Below, piece after piece: positions 9,355-19,582 of a DNA stretch of 64,000 nucleotides. Made by a program: the position numbers and the translations under genes. Source of the stretch: Porticoccaceae bacterium (GTDB taxonomy: Bacteria; Pseudomonadota; Gammaproteobacteria; Pseudomonadales; Porticoccaceae); NCBI GenBank assembly GCA_024644595.1, contig JAHEHL010000001.1, positions 108,717 through 172,716 on the forward strand, in the 5' to 3' direction. Within the stretch, counting starts at the first letter, position 1. Every line of letters starts with the position of its first letter. The notes beneath the pieces were generated by a model. That model was not told the origin of the DNA. It saw nothing but the letters and a program-made list of their open reading frames with translations, and did not search any database.

Positions 9355-12003
9355 TTAAACCATCAACGGATTTGTTTTTTCAGGATCGATAGCAAATGAT
9401 TTAATTGCCTCGGCGACGACTGACGATTTGATCTCCCCTTGATCTGCAAGGGCTTTAAGTGCGGCGACGGTAATAAAGTGGCGATCCACCTCAAAGAAAT
9501 GTCGCAGCGCTTCACGGCTATCACTGCGGCCAAATCCGTCTGTACCCAAAACGGTCATCGGGTTGGCAATATATTTGCGCAGTTGCTCAGCATAGTTTTT
9601 CATATAGTCAGTTGCGATAACCACTGGACCTTCTGCACCATCCAATTGCTCGGAAACATAAGAACGTTTGGGTTTGGCTTCGGGGTGCAACAAATTCCAG
9701 CGATCAACTGCCTGCCCCTCGCGGGTGAGTTCGTTAACACTGGTCAAGCTCCAGATGTCTGACTCGACATCGAACGACTCCTTAAGAATTTTTGCGGCCT
9801 CACGAACCTCGTTGAGGATCGTCCCGGCGCCCATGAGCTGAACCCGATGTTTGCCCTTAGCACCCTTCGCGAACCGGTACATACCTTTTATAATACCCGC
9901 TTCGGCACCCTCCGGCATGGCCGGTTGAACGTAGTTTTCGTTCATGGTCGTCAGGTAGTAGAAACAGTTTTCCTTGTCTTCAAACATTCGTTTGACACCG
10001 TCCTGGATTACGACGGCTAACTCATAACTGTACGCGGCATCGTAGCTGCGACAGTTCGGAATCGTGTTGGCCAGAATATGACTGTGGCCGTCCTGATGCT
10101 GCAGACCTTCACCGTTAAGTGTGGTTCGACCGGCAGTCGCACCGATCAAGAAGCCGCGGGCCTGACTGTCACCTGCTGCCCAGGCGAGATCGCCGATACG
10201 CTGAAAGCCAAACATCGAGTAAAAGATATAGAACGGAATCATCGGACAGCTGCTGGTGCTGTAGGCCGTTGCAAGCGCCAGCCATGCGGACATGGCGCCT
10301 GCTTCGTTTATGCCCTCTTCCAGAATGACGCCTTTCTTGTCTTCCTTGTAATACATAATCTGCTGGTGGTCATGGGGCACATATTTTTGGCCTTCAGAGG
10401 TATAGATACCGAGCTGACGAAACATGCCTTCCATCCCAAAGGTGCGCGCTTCGTCAGGCACAATCGGTACAATCGAGCTACCGATAGACTTATCTTTAAT
10501 CAGTGTCGACAGGACTCGCACAAACGCCATCGTAGTCGATATTTCCCGCTCACCGCTACTCTCCAGTTGCTTGGCAAAGGTTTTTAGCGGTGGCGTCTGC
10601 ATGGCATTGAAGTCAGCCTTGCGCGCTGGCAGCGAGCCACCCAGGGAAGCGCGACGTCTGCGCATATATTCAATTTCCGGGCTGTCCTCAGCCGGACGAT
10701 AATAGGGTACTTTTTCCAGCTGATCGTCAGCGATCGGAATACCAAACCGATCGCGGAAACCGCGCAAGCTATCAATATCGAGTTTTTTCACCGAGTGGGT
10801 GTCGTTCGCCGCTTCTCCCGCACCGCCGAGGCCGTAGCCTTTAACGGTGTGCGCCAGGATAACCGTTGGCTGGCCCTTGTGAGCAGTCGCCTCGGCGTAA
10901 GCTGCATAGACTTTATAAGGATCATGGCCGCCGCGATTAAGATACATAATCTGTTCATCGGTCATATCGGCAACCAGTTCGAGCAGCTCGGGGTACTTGC
11001 CGAAGAAGTGTTCGCGGGTATAGGCCCCGCCATTAAACTTGTAGTTCTGTAACTCACCGTCACAAACTTCGTCCATGCGTTTAATCAGCAGCCCGGTCGT
11101 GTCTTTCTCGATCAGTCGATCCCAATGACGTCCCCAGACGACCTTGATCACGTTCCAGCCAGCGCCGCGGAATACTCCTTCGAGCTCCTGCATAATTTTG
11201 CCATTGCCACGCACAGGCCCATCGAGACGCTGAAGATTGCAGTTGACCACAAAGATCAGATTTTCAAGCTGCTCGCGACCGGCAAGAGAGATCGCGCCGA
11301 GGCTTTCCGGCTCATCACACTCTCCATCGCCAAGGAAGGCCCAGACTTTGCGATCACCCCGCGCGACCAATCCACGCGCTGACAGATAACGCATAACGTG
11401 CGCTTGATAGATTGCCTGAATCGGGCCAAGCCCCATAGATACCGTTGGGAACTGCCAGTAATCAGGCATTAACCAAGGATGCGGATAGGACGATAAGCCG
11501 CCACCATCGACTTCACGACGGAAATTATCCATCTGCTCTTCGCTAAAGCGACCTTCAAGAAACGAGCGGGCATACATACCGGGCGCGCTGTGGCCTTGGA
11601 AGAAAATCAGATCGCCGGGGTCGCCGCCCTCCGGGCCGCGGAAGAAGTAGTTGAAGCCGACGTCATAGAGCGTAGCAGCCGAGGCGAAACTGGCGATATG
11701 CCCGCCGATACCTTCGCTTTTCTTATTCGCTCGCATCACCATAGCGAGTGCATTCCAGCGGATAATCGAGCGGATACGTCGCTCCATAAACAGATCGCCG
11801 GGCATACGCTTTTCACGGTTCGCTGAAATCGTATTGCGGAATGGTGTCGTGACCGATGGCGGCAGCTTTATGCCCTGATCACTGGCATGGGATTGAAGCT
11901 GACTGAGCAAAAAATTTGCGCGCTCATCACCATGAATTTTGTAAACCGCATCGAAGGCTTCAAGCCATTCCTGCGTCTCAAATGGATCTAGGTCCTCTGT
12001 CAT
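9355..12003 (-). CDS. aceE: Pyruvate dehydrogenase E1 component
   Basis: 882 residues, the length of homodimeric (E. coli-type) E1p. The thiamine diphosphate motif starts at GDGECDEPES and ends at VVNCN. Conserved words include PHPWLMPDYWQFPTVSMGLG and the transketolase-like central region with MIPFYIFYSMFGFQR. It decarboxylates pyruvate and transfers the acetyl unit to the lipoyl arm of AceF. The start at 12003 has GGTGAAG directly upstream. A 258-base AT-rich gap separates it from the M16 protease gene, so it probably has its own promoter. Confidence 0.97.
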   Translation of the reverse strand: MTEDLDPFETQEWLEAFDAVYKIHGDERANFLLSQLQSHASDQGIKLPPSVTTPFRNTISANREKRMPGDLFMERRIRSIIRWNALAMVMRANKKSEGIGGHIASFASAATLYDVGFNYFFRGPEGGDPGDLIFFQGHSAPGMYARSFLEGRFSEEQMDNFRREVDGGGLSSYPHPWLMPDYWQFPTVSMGLGPIQAIYQAHVMRYLSARGLVARGDRKVWAFLGDGECDEPESLGAISLAGREQLENLIFVVNCNLQRLDGPVRGNGKIMQELEGVFRGAGWNVIKVVWGRHWDRLIEKDTTGLLIKRMDEVCDGELQNYKFNGGAYTREHFFGKYPELLELVADMTDEQIMYLNRGGHDPYKVYAAYAEATAHKGQPTVILAHTVKGYGLGGAGEAANDTHSVKKLDIDSLRGFRDRFGIPIADDQLEKVPYYRPAEDSPEIEYMRRRRASLGGSLPARKADFNAMQTPPLKTFAKQLESSGEREISTTMAFVRVLSTLIKDKSIGSSIVPIVPDEARTFGMEGMFRQLGIYTSEGQKYVPHDHQQIMYYKEDKKGVILEEGINEAGAMSAWLALATAYSTSSCPMIPFYIFYSMFGFQRIGDLAWAAGDSQARGFLIGATAGRTTLNGEGLQHQDGHSHILANTIPNCRSYDAAYSYELAVVIQDGVKRMFEDKENCFYYLTTMNENYVQPAMPEGAEAGIIKGMYRFAKGAKGKHRVQLMGAGTILNEVREAAKILKESFDVESDIWSLTSVNELTREGQAVDRWNLLHPEAKPKRSYVSEQLDGAEGPVVIATDYMKNYAEQLRKYIANPMTVLGTDGFGRSDSREALRHFFEVDRHFITVAALKALADQGEIKSSVVAEAIKSFAIDPEKTNPLMV

Positions 12004-12261
12004 TCTTCACCAACCAGTTGTCGATTTAATGGTTTCCTGCGAGCCCGTCGCGACCGGCATCAGCCAAGACAGATATCAGGAAAAATAAGCCCGCAATCTT
12101 AATGTAGCTAAACTACAAAATCAATGTCATATGGATATTTTAAAATTCAATTCCTCAACACACTACACTGCTAAAATAGATACAACCAATTGATATAAAT
12201 ACAAATTTGTCACTTTAAAAAAAGTTAGTGTAACTACAAAATTTCTCGATACGGCCGATAT
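12004..12261. promoter_or_regulatory. AT-rich upstream region of aceE with a direct repeat
   Basis: No gene was found. The stretch is AT-rich and must hold the aceE promoter (minus strand) and the end of the M16 gene. The 11-base word AACTACAAAAT occurs twice in the same orientation (12111-12121 and 12232-12242), and the first copy overlaps the inverted pair TGTAG/CTACA. No PdhR operator palindrome is recognisable. No confident -35/-10 pair is claimed. Confidence 0.35.
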
Positions 12262-15105
12262 CTAAAATTGATACTCATAAACCGACCCCAGTTTGCGCAA
12301 ATCGTCAAGAATGCTCTGCTGATCATCATTAACTGTCTTGACCAGCAGCGCCCTGCGCTGCTCACCGGTGACTTCGTCATAAGCAGCCGTCAGGCTTTCG
12401 ATGGTCGATGCGGAGACCTGTTCAGCAAGTCGCTCACGGAAATCGAAGTCGTTGTATCCCAACTCGACCGATTCCATAAAGCGGCCGTTGAGCTCGGCAA
12501 GATTCTTCGGCGTTTCTTGAAGATTACTTAACACCGAGTTTTTATACCGCAGCAAATCCGCTTCAGTCAGGTTTGCCACCTGCTCACGATAGGTACTCAA
12601 AAACTGGTTAAACTCTGCTTCAAGCGCTGTTTCATCGGCGCTGTGAGACTGCACGATCATCGCCAACCCCGGAATGCGCAAGTGATTGCTGGCAAACGCG
12701 AACACCACATAACCCAACTGCTTCTCTGTCCTCAGGCTGGTGTAGAACGGCGACGACAACATTTCCCCGAGCAATAGCATCTGTGCGCGTTCGACGAGGC
12801 TGTCATCGCGACCTTGCATATACAACATCACTGACGCATCGGCATGATCCATAGCCACCTGACCACGAACTTCTCCAACCTCCAGCTTCGCCACACTCTG
12901 CCTTACAGAAACACTTTTTAACGTCGTCCAGTCAGATAGCCTCGCTACGATCTGCTCTGCAGATCGGCGTTGATGGTTGCCACTAATCAACACCTTGAGG
13001 CCGGCATTGGCCGTAACACCTTCAGCAAATGCCGCCAGCTCGGTCATAGAAACGGCTGCCACAGCATCGGCTTTTTGCAGCGGAGTCCACTGCCCCTTAA
13101 GCATTGAATAGACGCCCGCCAAAACCTGACGGAACGGGTATTCTCTTGAGAAGTTACGCATATCTCGGGACAAACTCTGTTGGATGCGCTGAAACCGCGC
13201 CTCGTCCCAATCTGGACGGGCAAGTGCCGCCAAAATGTCCTCGAGCAGCGTTGCCTGCTTGTCGGAATAGCCGCCGACTATGATAGAAACACCCGTATCC
13301 ATCGCCCGCAGAGAGAAGCTCAGGCCCGCCTCAAGAGCGGGATAAGACGCCGCACCCAGCTGGTCTTCAATATAGGCGAGATACAGCTGTAGCCTGGAGA
13401 AGGCCTCTACAGAATCCAGGCCCGGCACTTGAAACTCGGCAATAATGTGTGCCTTGGGTACGCCGTAACGGATGTCGGGAAAATGCCAGGCAGTTACCGA
13501 CTCATTGTCCACAATCAACTCCGGAGTCGCATTCATCGCCACCTCACCGATCAGGCTGAGATCATCCGGTATATAGCGGTTGGGCTGCGGTAGCGCGAGA
13601 TCATCAAACAGCGCCGGCGCTCGCCATCTGGCAAGCGTCGCATCGGCGATTTTCGTAACCGAGTATGGCGTTTGATACATAACACTGATTTGATCACCTT
13701 CAACTTCAGGCGCAGTCAGCGACAGCAAAAGATTGTCTGGCGTGATAAGCGCGGCGATACGTTTTAACAGTACTGCATCAAAGTCATTCATCACATAATC
13801 CGCGCGTAAAACGTCGGCAACCGGATAGCGCTGCATCTTTGATGACAGCGACGTCACATAACCGGCCGGATCGCGCTTCTCCTGAAACTTAAAGGCAATA
13901 TCGCTAAGCTGCGCAGTTTCCCTATAACGCCATTCTTCAATACCCTGATTAACGATCAGCTCAACGGTGGCAAAAAACATTTCCACAATCTCGACTTGAT
14001 GATCAATGCCCTCCGGGGTTAGGGAAATATTCGCCGTAAACAACGCACCGCCGCGATCCTCAAGACCCGCCCCAGCAGAAAGACCATTGGCCCAACCCCT
14101 GCTTTTCAGCGCTTCCAGCAAACTGCCCTCGCCTTCATGACCAATCAGCGAGCCGATGAAACTAGTAGGCTTTTTTTGCCAATAAGGCAACATTTTAGGC
14201 AGAGGAAAGCTCAGACTGAGTTCGCGCGAGTCCTGCAGTGGCTGCAGCGATACCTTCAGTGGCAGCCGCTCCGGTTCAAATAAGGGTGCATCGGGTGCTG
14301 CTACATTAACATTCTGATTGGCAACCAGAGTGAAACGCGGTTCCACCATCGCCTGCAGTTCATCAAGGCTCTGATTACCCAATACCACCAGCTTCATAAT
14401 GTTAGCTGAATAGTACTTTTTATAGATCGCAAGCAGCTCATCTCGCACCGGACGGCCTTCGAAATCAGCTAGCGTCTCAAGGGTGCCAACAGTGAACTTA
14501 CTCAGCGGGTGTTGAGGATTAACTTGCTCTTGCAACACGTCCTGGCTACGGCGACCATCATCTTTAATTTTTAGCCGGTACTCGGACTCGACAGCATTGC
14601 GCTCGCGGTCGACATACTTGGCATCAAACTTAGGCGCACTAAAAAACTGCGCAAAGCGATCCAGCGCAGGCTCAAGATAGGCGGCGTCGATATCAAAAAA
14701 GTAATTGGTGTCTTCCAGGCCCGTACCGGCATTATGACTGCCACCGTGTTCGCTGATAAAACTCTGGTACTCACCGGGCTCAGGATATTTCTTGGTTCCA
14801 AGGAAAAGCATATGCTCGAGAAAGTGCACCAGACCGGCACGGTCCTGAGGATTCTGGTAGCTGCCAATATAGACGTCCAATGAGGCCGCGGCCTTGTCTG
14901 CCGTCGGATCGGAGATCAACAGCACATCCATTTTATTGGCCAGCCTAATATGACGATATTCGCGGTTATCATTGGCGCTGGTAATAATACCCTGGCCCTG
15001 TTTTTTACCTTCAGGACCCGAGCAGCCATTCAAAAAAAGCGCGATCACAGTTGCCAAAGTGATAACCCAAAGACTGCTCGAACGTGTGCCAACTGTCTGT
15101 AACAT
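12262..15105 (-). CDS. M16 (pitrilysin/insulinase-like) peptidase lipoprotein
   Basis: A 947-residue zinc peptidase related to protease III (Ptr). The inverted zinc motif HFLEH (His-x-x-Glu-His) lies near residue 95 in LVHFLEHMLFLGT, and the distal Glu is in NAVESEY. Four M16 half-domains fill the rest. The N-terminus is a type II signal peptide with lipobox LNGC, so it is probably a lipid-anchored envelope protein, unlike the soluble periplasmic E. coli enzyme. Substrates are likely peptides released in the periplasm. The start has AGGGA eight bases upstream. The gene appears monocistronic; I do not assign the symbol ptrA because of the lipoprotein signal. Confidence 0.88.
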   Translation of the reverse strand: MLQTVGTRSSSLWVITLATVIALFLNGCSGPEGKKQGQGIITSANDNREYRHIRLANKMDVLLISDPTADKAAASLDVYIGSYQNPQDRAGLVHFLEHMLFLGTKKYPEPGEYQSFISEHGGSHNAGTGLEDTNYFFDIDAAYLEPALDRFAQFFSAPKFDAKYVDRERNAVESEYRLKIKDDGRRSQDVLQEQVNPQHPLSKFTVGTLETLADFEGRPVRDELLAIYKKYYSANIMKLVVLGNQSLDELQAMVEPRFTLVANQNVNVAAPDAPLFEPERLPLKVSLQPLQDSRELSLSFPLPKMLPYWQKKPTSFIGSLIGHEGEGSLLEALKSRGWANGLSAGAGLEDRGGALFTANISLTPEGIDHQVEIVEMFFATVELIVNQGIEEWRYRETAQLSDIAFKFQEKRDPAGYVTSLSSKMQRYPVADVLRADYVMNDFDAVLLKRIAALITPDNLLLSLTAPEVEGDQISVMYQTPYSVTKIADATLARWRAPALFDDLALPQPNRYIPDDLSLIGEVAMNATPELIVDNESVTAWHFPDIRYGVPKAHIIAEFQVPGLDSVEAFSRLQLYLAYIEDQLGAASYPALEAGLSFSLRAMDTGVSIIVGGYSDKQATLLEDILAALARPDWDEARFQRIQQSLSRDMRNFSREYPFRQVLAGVYSMLKGQWTPLQKADAVAAVSMTELAAFAEGVTANAGLKVLISGNHQRRSAEQIVARLSDWTTLKSVSVRQSVAKLEVGEVRGQVAMDHADASVMLYMQGRDDSLVERAQMLLLGEMLSSPFYTSLRTEKQLGYVVFAFASNHLRIPGLAMIVQSHSADETALEAEFNQFLSTYREQVANLTEADLLRYKNSVLSNLQETPKNLAELNGRFMESVELGYNDFDFRERLAEQVSASTIESLTAAYDEVTGEQRRALLVKTVNDDQQSILDDLRKLGSVYEYQF

Positions 15106-15218
15106 ACTATTTCCCTTATCGACGTTTGCTCCAACCTGAGATAACAGGCTGTAAGAGCTTTATAATTTTTGGTTACTTAGTTTTAATAATTGTTGGTTGC
15201 TTTCTGTGGGGATCTATA

Positions 15219-16343
15219 TCAGCTGCCTTGAGATTCACTCTTGCTGATTTGAGCATCACTCAAATCCAGCGGCGGTTGCAGGCTCAGCTCCTGCTGAGCT
15301 CGGCGCGGCCAGGCGTTGAAAACCGCCTTCACCAACGTGGCCAGCGGAATCGCAAAGAACACACCCCAGAACCCCCAGATCCCGCCAAATAGCAACACCG
15401 AGACAATAATAAAGACCGGATGCAAATTAACTACTTCGGAGAACAAAATGGGCACCAGTAGATTGCCATCGAGAAACTGAATCACGCCATAACTGATAAA
15501 CAGCCAAAGAAAGTCGTTACTCAGGCCCCACTGCATGTAGCCCACGAGCAGAACAGGAATAGTCACCACGGTGGCGCCGACATAGGGCACCAGAACCGAA
15601 AGCCCCACCAGCAATGCCAGCAGCGCGGCGTAATTTAGCCCGAGCCACAAAAACAACCCGTAGGAAGCCACGCCGACAATCAAAATCTCTATCGCTTTGC
15701 CGCGCACATAATTGGCAAACTGCATATCCATCTCAGTCCAGATGGTTCGCATGACTGAGCGCTCCTCCGGCAGTAAATTGGACAGAAACAGCAGCAGCTG
15801 GTCTTTGTCTTTAAGCATGAACAGTACCAGCAGAGGGACCAAAATCAGATAGATCATGACGCCGATAATGCTAGGAAAACTGCTGATCGAGAAGGTTAGC
15901 GCCTGCTCTACCCAGTTGCCCACTTCCTGAGTAACGCGCTCGCTGATCAACTGAATCTGTTCTGGACTGATGTATTCGGCATAGCGCTCCGGCAGTGTCG
16001 TGACCATTTCACGAAAGCGTGCAATCATCTTCGGCACTTCGGCTACCAGCAGCGAAGTTTGACGGCCGATAATCGGAATCAAACCGACGATAACCGAAAC
16101 AAAACCTGCAATAAAAAGGATATAAGTACTAATCAATGCCAGCGCTCTAGGTACGCCATGACGAACCAGAGTATTAACCACCCCTTGCAGTAAAAATGAC
16201 AGCACCAAGGCTGCGAAGACAGGTCCCAGAACCACCCCGAGGGTAGCAAACACAACCAACGAGACAGCAAGGATAATCAGCAGCAGTAATGCCTCTTCCG
16301 TAGCAAAATACTGTTCGCTCCACTTCTGGAAAATCTTTTTCAT
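15219..16343 (-). CDS. AI-2E family (PerM/YdiK-like) membrane permease
   Basis: A 374-residue protein with about eight predicted membrane segments and the central hydrophilic region typical of the AI-2E exporter/PerM family (COG0628). Recognisable words are VPLLVLFMLKDKD, GLSVLVPYVGATVVTIPV and a late GGIWGFWGVFFAIPLATL. Members include TqsA, linked to autoinducer-2 export, and sodium/proton antiporters, so substrate cannot be inferred. The start ATG at 16343 is followed by a short cytoplasmic stretch. It is divergent from the BepA-like gene. Confidence 0.85.
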   Translation of the reverse strand: MKKIFQKWSEQYFATEEALLLLIILAVSLVVFATLGVVLGPVFAALVLSFLLQGVVNTLVRHGVPRALALISTYILFIAGFVSVIVGLIPIIGRQTSLLVAEVPKMIARFREMVTTLPERYAEYISPEQIQLISERVTQEVGNWVEQALTFSISSFPSIIGVMIYLILVPLLVLFMLKDKDQLLLFLSNLLPEERSVMRTIWTEMDMQFANYVRGKAIEILIVGVASYGLFLWLGLNYAALLALLVGLSVLVPYVGATVVTIPVLLVGYMQWGLSNDFLWLFISYGVIQFLDGNLLVPILFSEVVNLHPVFIIVSVLLFGGIWGFWGVFFAIPLATLVKAVFNAWPRRAQQELSLQPPLDLSDAQISKSESQGS

Positions 16344-16389
16344 CCATTCACCCTTATCAATCGTGTCATCCGTTTGTTATATCTATCAA

Positions 16390-16433
16390 ATAGCAGTTTG
16401 CAGTCACACTTATACCACAGGCTGAACTGCTAT
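16390..16433. promoter_or_regulatory. 9-bp inverted repeat in a divergent promoter region
   Basis: ATAGCAGTT (16390-16398) and AACTGCTAT (16425-16433) are perfect inverted copies separated by 26 bases, with centres about 35 bases apart. They lie in the 228-base gap between the divergent permease and protease genes, where a regulator could bind both arms. No regulator family is assigned. Confidence 0.35.
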
Positions 16434-16571
16434 CTGACCTGAAACTTGTCGATATTTCAACTGTCGAACTAAGCATAATTTTCCGCTACAGTAACAGCCA
16501 CGCTGGACATGAAGTCTGTGCCCCTCTAAATGACATCGTTGCTGTCAACCAAGCTGTTTAAAAGGACTATC

Positions 16572-18032
16572 TTGATCAAACTGTCAATCGTCAGACTATT
16601 GCGTAATCTGTTGCTCTGTTGCTCCCTGGGGCTAGCCGGCAAGCTGATGGCGGTCAATGATATTGAACTGCCTGTGCTTGGGGACGCGGCATCGGGAATT
16701 ATTTCCAAGCAACAAGAGTTTGAACTTGGGCGCACCTGGTTAAAAATTTTTCGCAGCCGGGTCAGACCCTACGACGACCCACTGATGCAAATTTATCTCG
16801 AGCAACTGCTATACAATCTCGCGACCTACAGTGACCTGGAAGATCCCCGCCTCGAATTAGTTATTGTCAAAAATCCAACTATGAATGCCTTTGCCGTTCC
16901 CGGTGGTGTGGTCGGTTTTCACACCGGGGTTTTTGCCTACGCTGAAAACGAAGATCAGATGGCCTCAGTACTGGCTCACGAACTCGCGCATCTTAGCCAA
17001 AGGCACTTCGCCCGAGGCGCTGAAGCGCAGCAAAGAAACGCCATGTTCAACATGGCCGGATTGCTTGCCAGCGTGGTGCTCGCGGCGACTGCCGGCGGCG
17101 ATGCCGCTACCGCTGCAATCGTCACCTCACAGGCACTGAGTATGGATAGTCAACTGCGTTACAGCCGTTCCAATGAGCAGGAAGCTGACCGCGCAGGCCT
17201 GGCGACTATGGAACGCGCTAACCGCGACCCCGGTGCAGTAGCCGACATGTTTGCCTCTCTACTTAAAGCAACTCGTTATACCGGCAGCAGGCCACCCGAA
17301 TTCTTGCTCACCCACCCGATCAGTGAAAAACGCATCGGCGACGCGCGCAATCGCTCAATGGGAACGTCGATGCGCCAGTATGTGCAAAACCCCGAATTTT
17401 ATTTAATGCGTGCCCGCGCGCTGGTGGCTATGGATAAAACTCCAGCCGTCAGCATCAGTCGCTATAAAAGCGAGCTGGAATCCAACACATTGAGACCTGA
17501 GGCCGCCCACTACGGACTTGCACTGGCTTACATTGAGGCGGGTCAACTGCAGGAGGCTCGCCACGAGATGGCCAGGCTGTTGGACACTCAACCGACCAAT
17601 CTGGTCTTTCTATACACCGACATCGAAATCGACATCTTGTCAAAAGACTACTCTAAAGCACTGCTCAGACTGGATCGGCAGCTAGCAATTAACCAGAACA
17701 ACTATCCGCTTTTGGTGCTTAAGTCAGAGGCTCTATGGCAGGCACATAGATACGATGGTGCCGATGCAGTACTCAGCGCACTGTCGAGAATGCGCTCGGA
17801 AGATCCCATGATCTGGTATCGGCTGGCCGAAGTACGAGGGCTGGCAGGTAACATTTCTGGGTTGCATCAGGCCCGAGCGGAGTATTTTATTCTGATCGGC
17901 GTATTTGATAAGGCGCGTGAGCAGCTCAGTCTTGCCGCAAGTATGGTTCAGGAGGACTTCAAGCAATCTGCCATTATCCGGCAACGTCTGCGCGATCTGG
18001 CAAAAATGGAAGATCGCGCCGAGAAGCTTTAG
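16572..18032 (+). CDS. Periplasmic M48 metalloprotease with TPR domain (BepA/YfgC-like)
   Basis: A 486-residue protein with a Sec signal peptide ([17 protein letters not shown], cleavage probably after KLMA), an M48 peptidase domain with HELAH zinc motif and the third ligand Glu in [11 protein letters not shown], and a C-terminal TPR-like helical region. BepA-type proteins assist or degrade stalled outer membrane proteins such as LptD at the BAM complex. TTG at 16572 is preferred because AGGA stands five bases before it and it opens directly on the signal peptide; an ATG at 16530 in frame has no ribosome-binding site. The 3' end overlaps nadA by 4 bases, tail to tail. Confidence 0.85.
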   Translation: MIKLSIVRLLRNLLLCCSLGLAGKLMAVNDIELPVLGDAASGIISKQQEFELGRTWLKIFRSRVRPYDDPLMQIYLEQLLYNLATYSDLEDPRLELVIVKNPTMNAFAVPGGVVGFHTGVFAYAENEDQMASVLAHELAHLSQRHFARGAEAQQRNAMFNMAGLLASVVLAATAGGDAATAAIVTSQALSMDSQLRYSRSNEQEADRAGLATMERANRDPGAVADMFASLLKATRYTGSRPPEFLLTHPISEKRIGDARNRSMGTSMRQYVQNPEFYLMRARALVAMDKTPAVSISRYKSELESNTLRPEAAHYGLALAYIEAGQLQEARHEMARLLDTQPTNLVFLYTDIEIDILSKDYSKALLRLDRQLAINQNNYPLLVLKSEALWQAHRYDGADAVLSALSRMRSEDPMIWYRLAEVRGLAGNISGLHQARAEYFILIGVFDKAREQLSLAASMVQEDFKQSAIIRQRLRDLAKMEDRAEKL

Positions 18033-19096
18033 CTGCCTTGCTGCTCGCGAAACTGCAGCATACGACCGAGGGATGTCATTGCCTGCGCGCCAATTTCCGC
18101 ATCGACAAACACTTCGTTGCTGCCTTTCTCGAGGGCGGCCAAAAGATTTTCGAGGCCATTCATACCCATCCAGGGACAGTTGGCACAGCTGCGACATGTC
18201 GCCCCACTACCGCCTGTTGGCGCAACCAACAACTGCTTGTCTGGCACCGCCTGCTGCATCTTGAAGAAGATGCCTTGGTCCGTGGCGACAATCATTTTTG
18301 AGTGCGGTAACTTCGTTGCTGCGGTAATCAATTGCGAGGTTGAACCCACCGCATCGGCAATATCGATAACGGCCTGCGGTGACTCAGGATGGACTAGTAC
18401 CGCCGCGTCGGGATGTACCGCCTTTAACTCGTTGATACCTTTAGCTTTAAACTCTTCATGGACAATGCAACTGCCATCCCACAGCAACATATCGGCGCCG
18501 GTCTGCTTCTGCACATAACCACCGAGGTATTTGTCTGGTGCCCAAAGAATTTTTTCACCCATACTGTCGAGATATTCAACTACCTCGAGTGCAATACTGG
18601 ATGTAACAACCCAGTCAGCTCTTGCCTTGACCGCAGCAGAAGTGTTGGCATACACCACCACTGTGCGATCCGGATGCTGGTCGCAAAAAGCACTAAATTC
18701 ATCTGCGGGACAACCGACATCCAGGGAGCACGTCGCCTCTAGTGTAGGCATTAGCACCCGCTTTTCAGGGGTGAGAATTTTTGCTGTCTCACCCATAAAC
18801 TTAACCCCTGCAACCACCAAGGTCTGGGCACTATGAGTCTTGCCAAAGCGTGCCATTTCGAGCGAGTCCGAGACCACACCACCCGTCTCTTCGGCCAGAG
18901 CCTGGATCAACGGATTGGTGTAATAGTGGGCGATTAAAACCGCGTTTTTTTCGATCAGCTGCTGCTTGATGCGAGCCTGAAGCTCGGCAATGCGTTGATC
19001 GTCGAGTTCTTCCGGACCCAACCGTACACGGTTGAGGTACTCCTCAACCACTTTGCGCTGGTCTGGATTTTCCACAAGCTGCAGTCTATCGCTCAT
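18029..19096 (-). CDS. nadA: Quinolinate synthase
   Basis: 355 residues, the usual gammaproteobacterial length. NadA condenses iminoaspartate with dihydroxyacetone phosphate to quinolinate in NAD synthesis, using a [4Fe-4S] cluster. Cluster cysteines can be placed in TCSLDVGC and [15 protein letters not shown], and the substrate-binding HYYTNP is near residue 60. It follows the 43-residue membrane protein gene by 37 bases on the same strand. The 3' end overlaps the convergent protease gene. Confidence 0.95.
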   Translation of the reverse strand: MSDRLQLVENPDQRKVVEEYLNRVRLGPEELDDQRIAELQARIKQQLIEKNAVLIAHYYTNPLIQALAEETGGVVSDSLEMARFGKTHSAQTLVVAGVKFMGETAKILTPEKRVLMPTLEATCSLDVGCPADEFSAFCDQHPDRTVVVYANTSAAVKARADWVVTSSIALEVVEYLDSMGEKILWAPDKYLGGYVQKQTGADMLLWDGSCIVHEEFKAKGINELKAVHPDAAVLVHPESPQAVIDIADAVGSTSQLITAATKLPHSKMIVATDQGIFFKMQQAVPDKQLLVAPTGGSGATCRSCANCPWMGMNGLENLLAALEKGSNEVFVDAEIGAQAMTSLGRMLQFREQQGS

Positions 19097-19133
19097 AATC
19101 TTTATCTATCTCACTCGAGTCGCAAATAAGATC

Positions 19134-19265
19134 TCAGTTGAGAGTTGATAGCCAGTAAACTACGGTCACGACAATAATTGTCAGAATCGCAACAGCGGCA
19201 ATGGCATCTGCCGTGCTATCTTCTTGAGTGAAATCTTTTACCGCGTCGTTGTTTTCATTTGTCAT
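19134..19265 (-). CDS. Small single-pass membrane protein, unknown function (43 aa)
   Basis: A 43-residue gene too short for most callers. The protein begins MTNENNDAVKDFTQEDS, an acidic/polar N-terminus of about 23 residues, followed by one hydrophobic segment (AAVAILTIIVVTVVYWL) and a short tail. AAGG lies eight bases before the ATG. It precedes nadA on the same strand with a 37-base gap, so the two may be cotranscribed. I do not recognise a family. The charge layout suggests a bitopic inner membrane peptide; topology and function are unknown. Confidence 0.6.
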   Translation of the reverse strand: MTNENNDAVKDFTQEDSTADAIAAVAILTIIVVTVVYWLSTLN

Positions 19266-19582
19266 TTTTAGAGCCTTCTCTTTAATGTGTTCAGCCTGCA
19301 ATACCAGACTGGCTTAACCTGCTGTTTTTGAGCGCGCATTCTAGCAAGCGCTTTAATCCCTGTCGCCTGTTTGCCGCACCCAAAACAGCGGTTTTGCAAC
19401 CGTTGCCAGTTCTATCAGGGTTAGCGGATATTCCTTAAAGGTAACTCAATATGTCCAAATAGTAATTTAAAAGCCGAGATCCTGAAGCTATGATGACGGC
19501 CTTGAAACGACGGCTTCGTCTGTTCTGCTGAAATTTGCTCAATTCCGGCCCTCAGTCGTCCGGAGACAAGGTTGAATCACCC
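19266..19582. promoter_or_regulatory. Divergent upstream region of the 43-aa gene and cysI
   Basis: No further gene was found in these 317 bases. They must contain promoters for the nadA-side transcript (minus) and for cysI (plus). The palindromic word CCTTAAAGG sits at about 19432-19440 in an AT-rich stretch; a CysB site would be expected upstream of cysI, but the CysB consensus is too loose for me to claim it here. Confidence 0.3.

Noticed and set aside
12004..12120. PdhR operator upstream of aceE
   Set aside because: Only an isolated TTGGT-like half site is visible; the required ATTGGT-N3-ACCAAT palindrome is absent.
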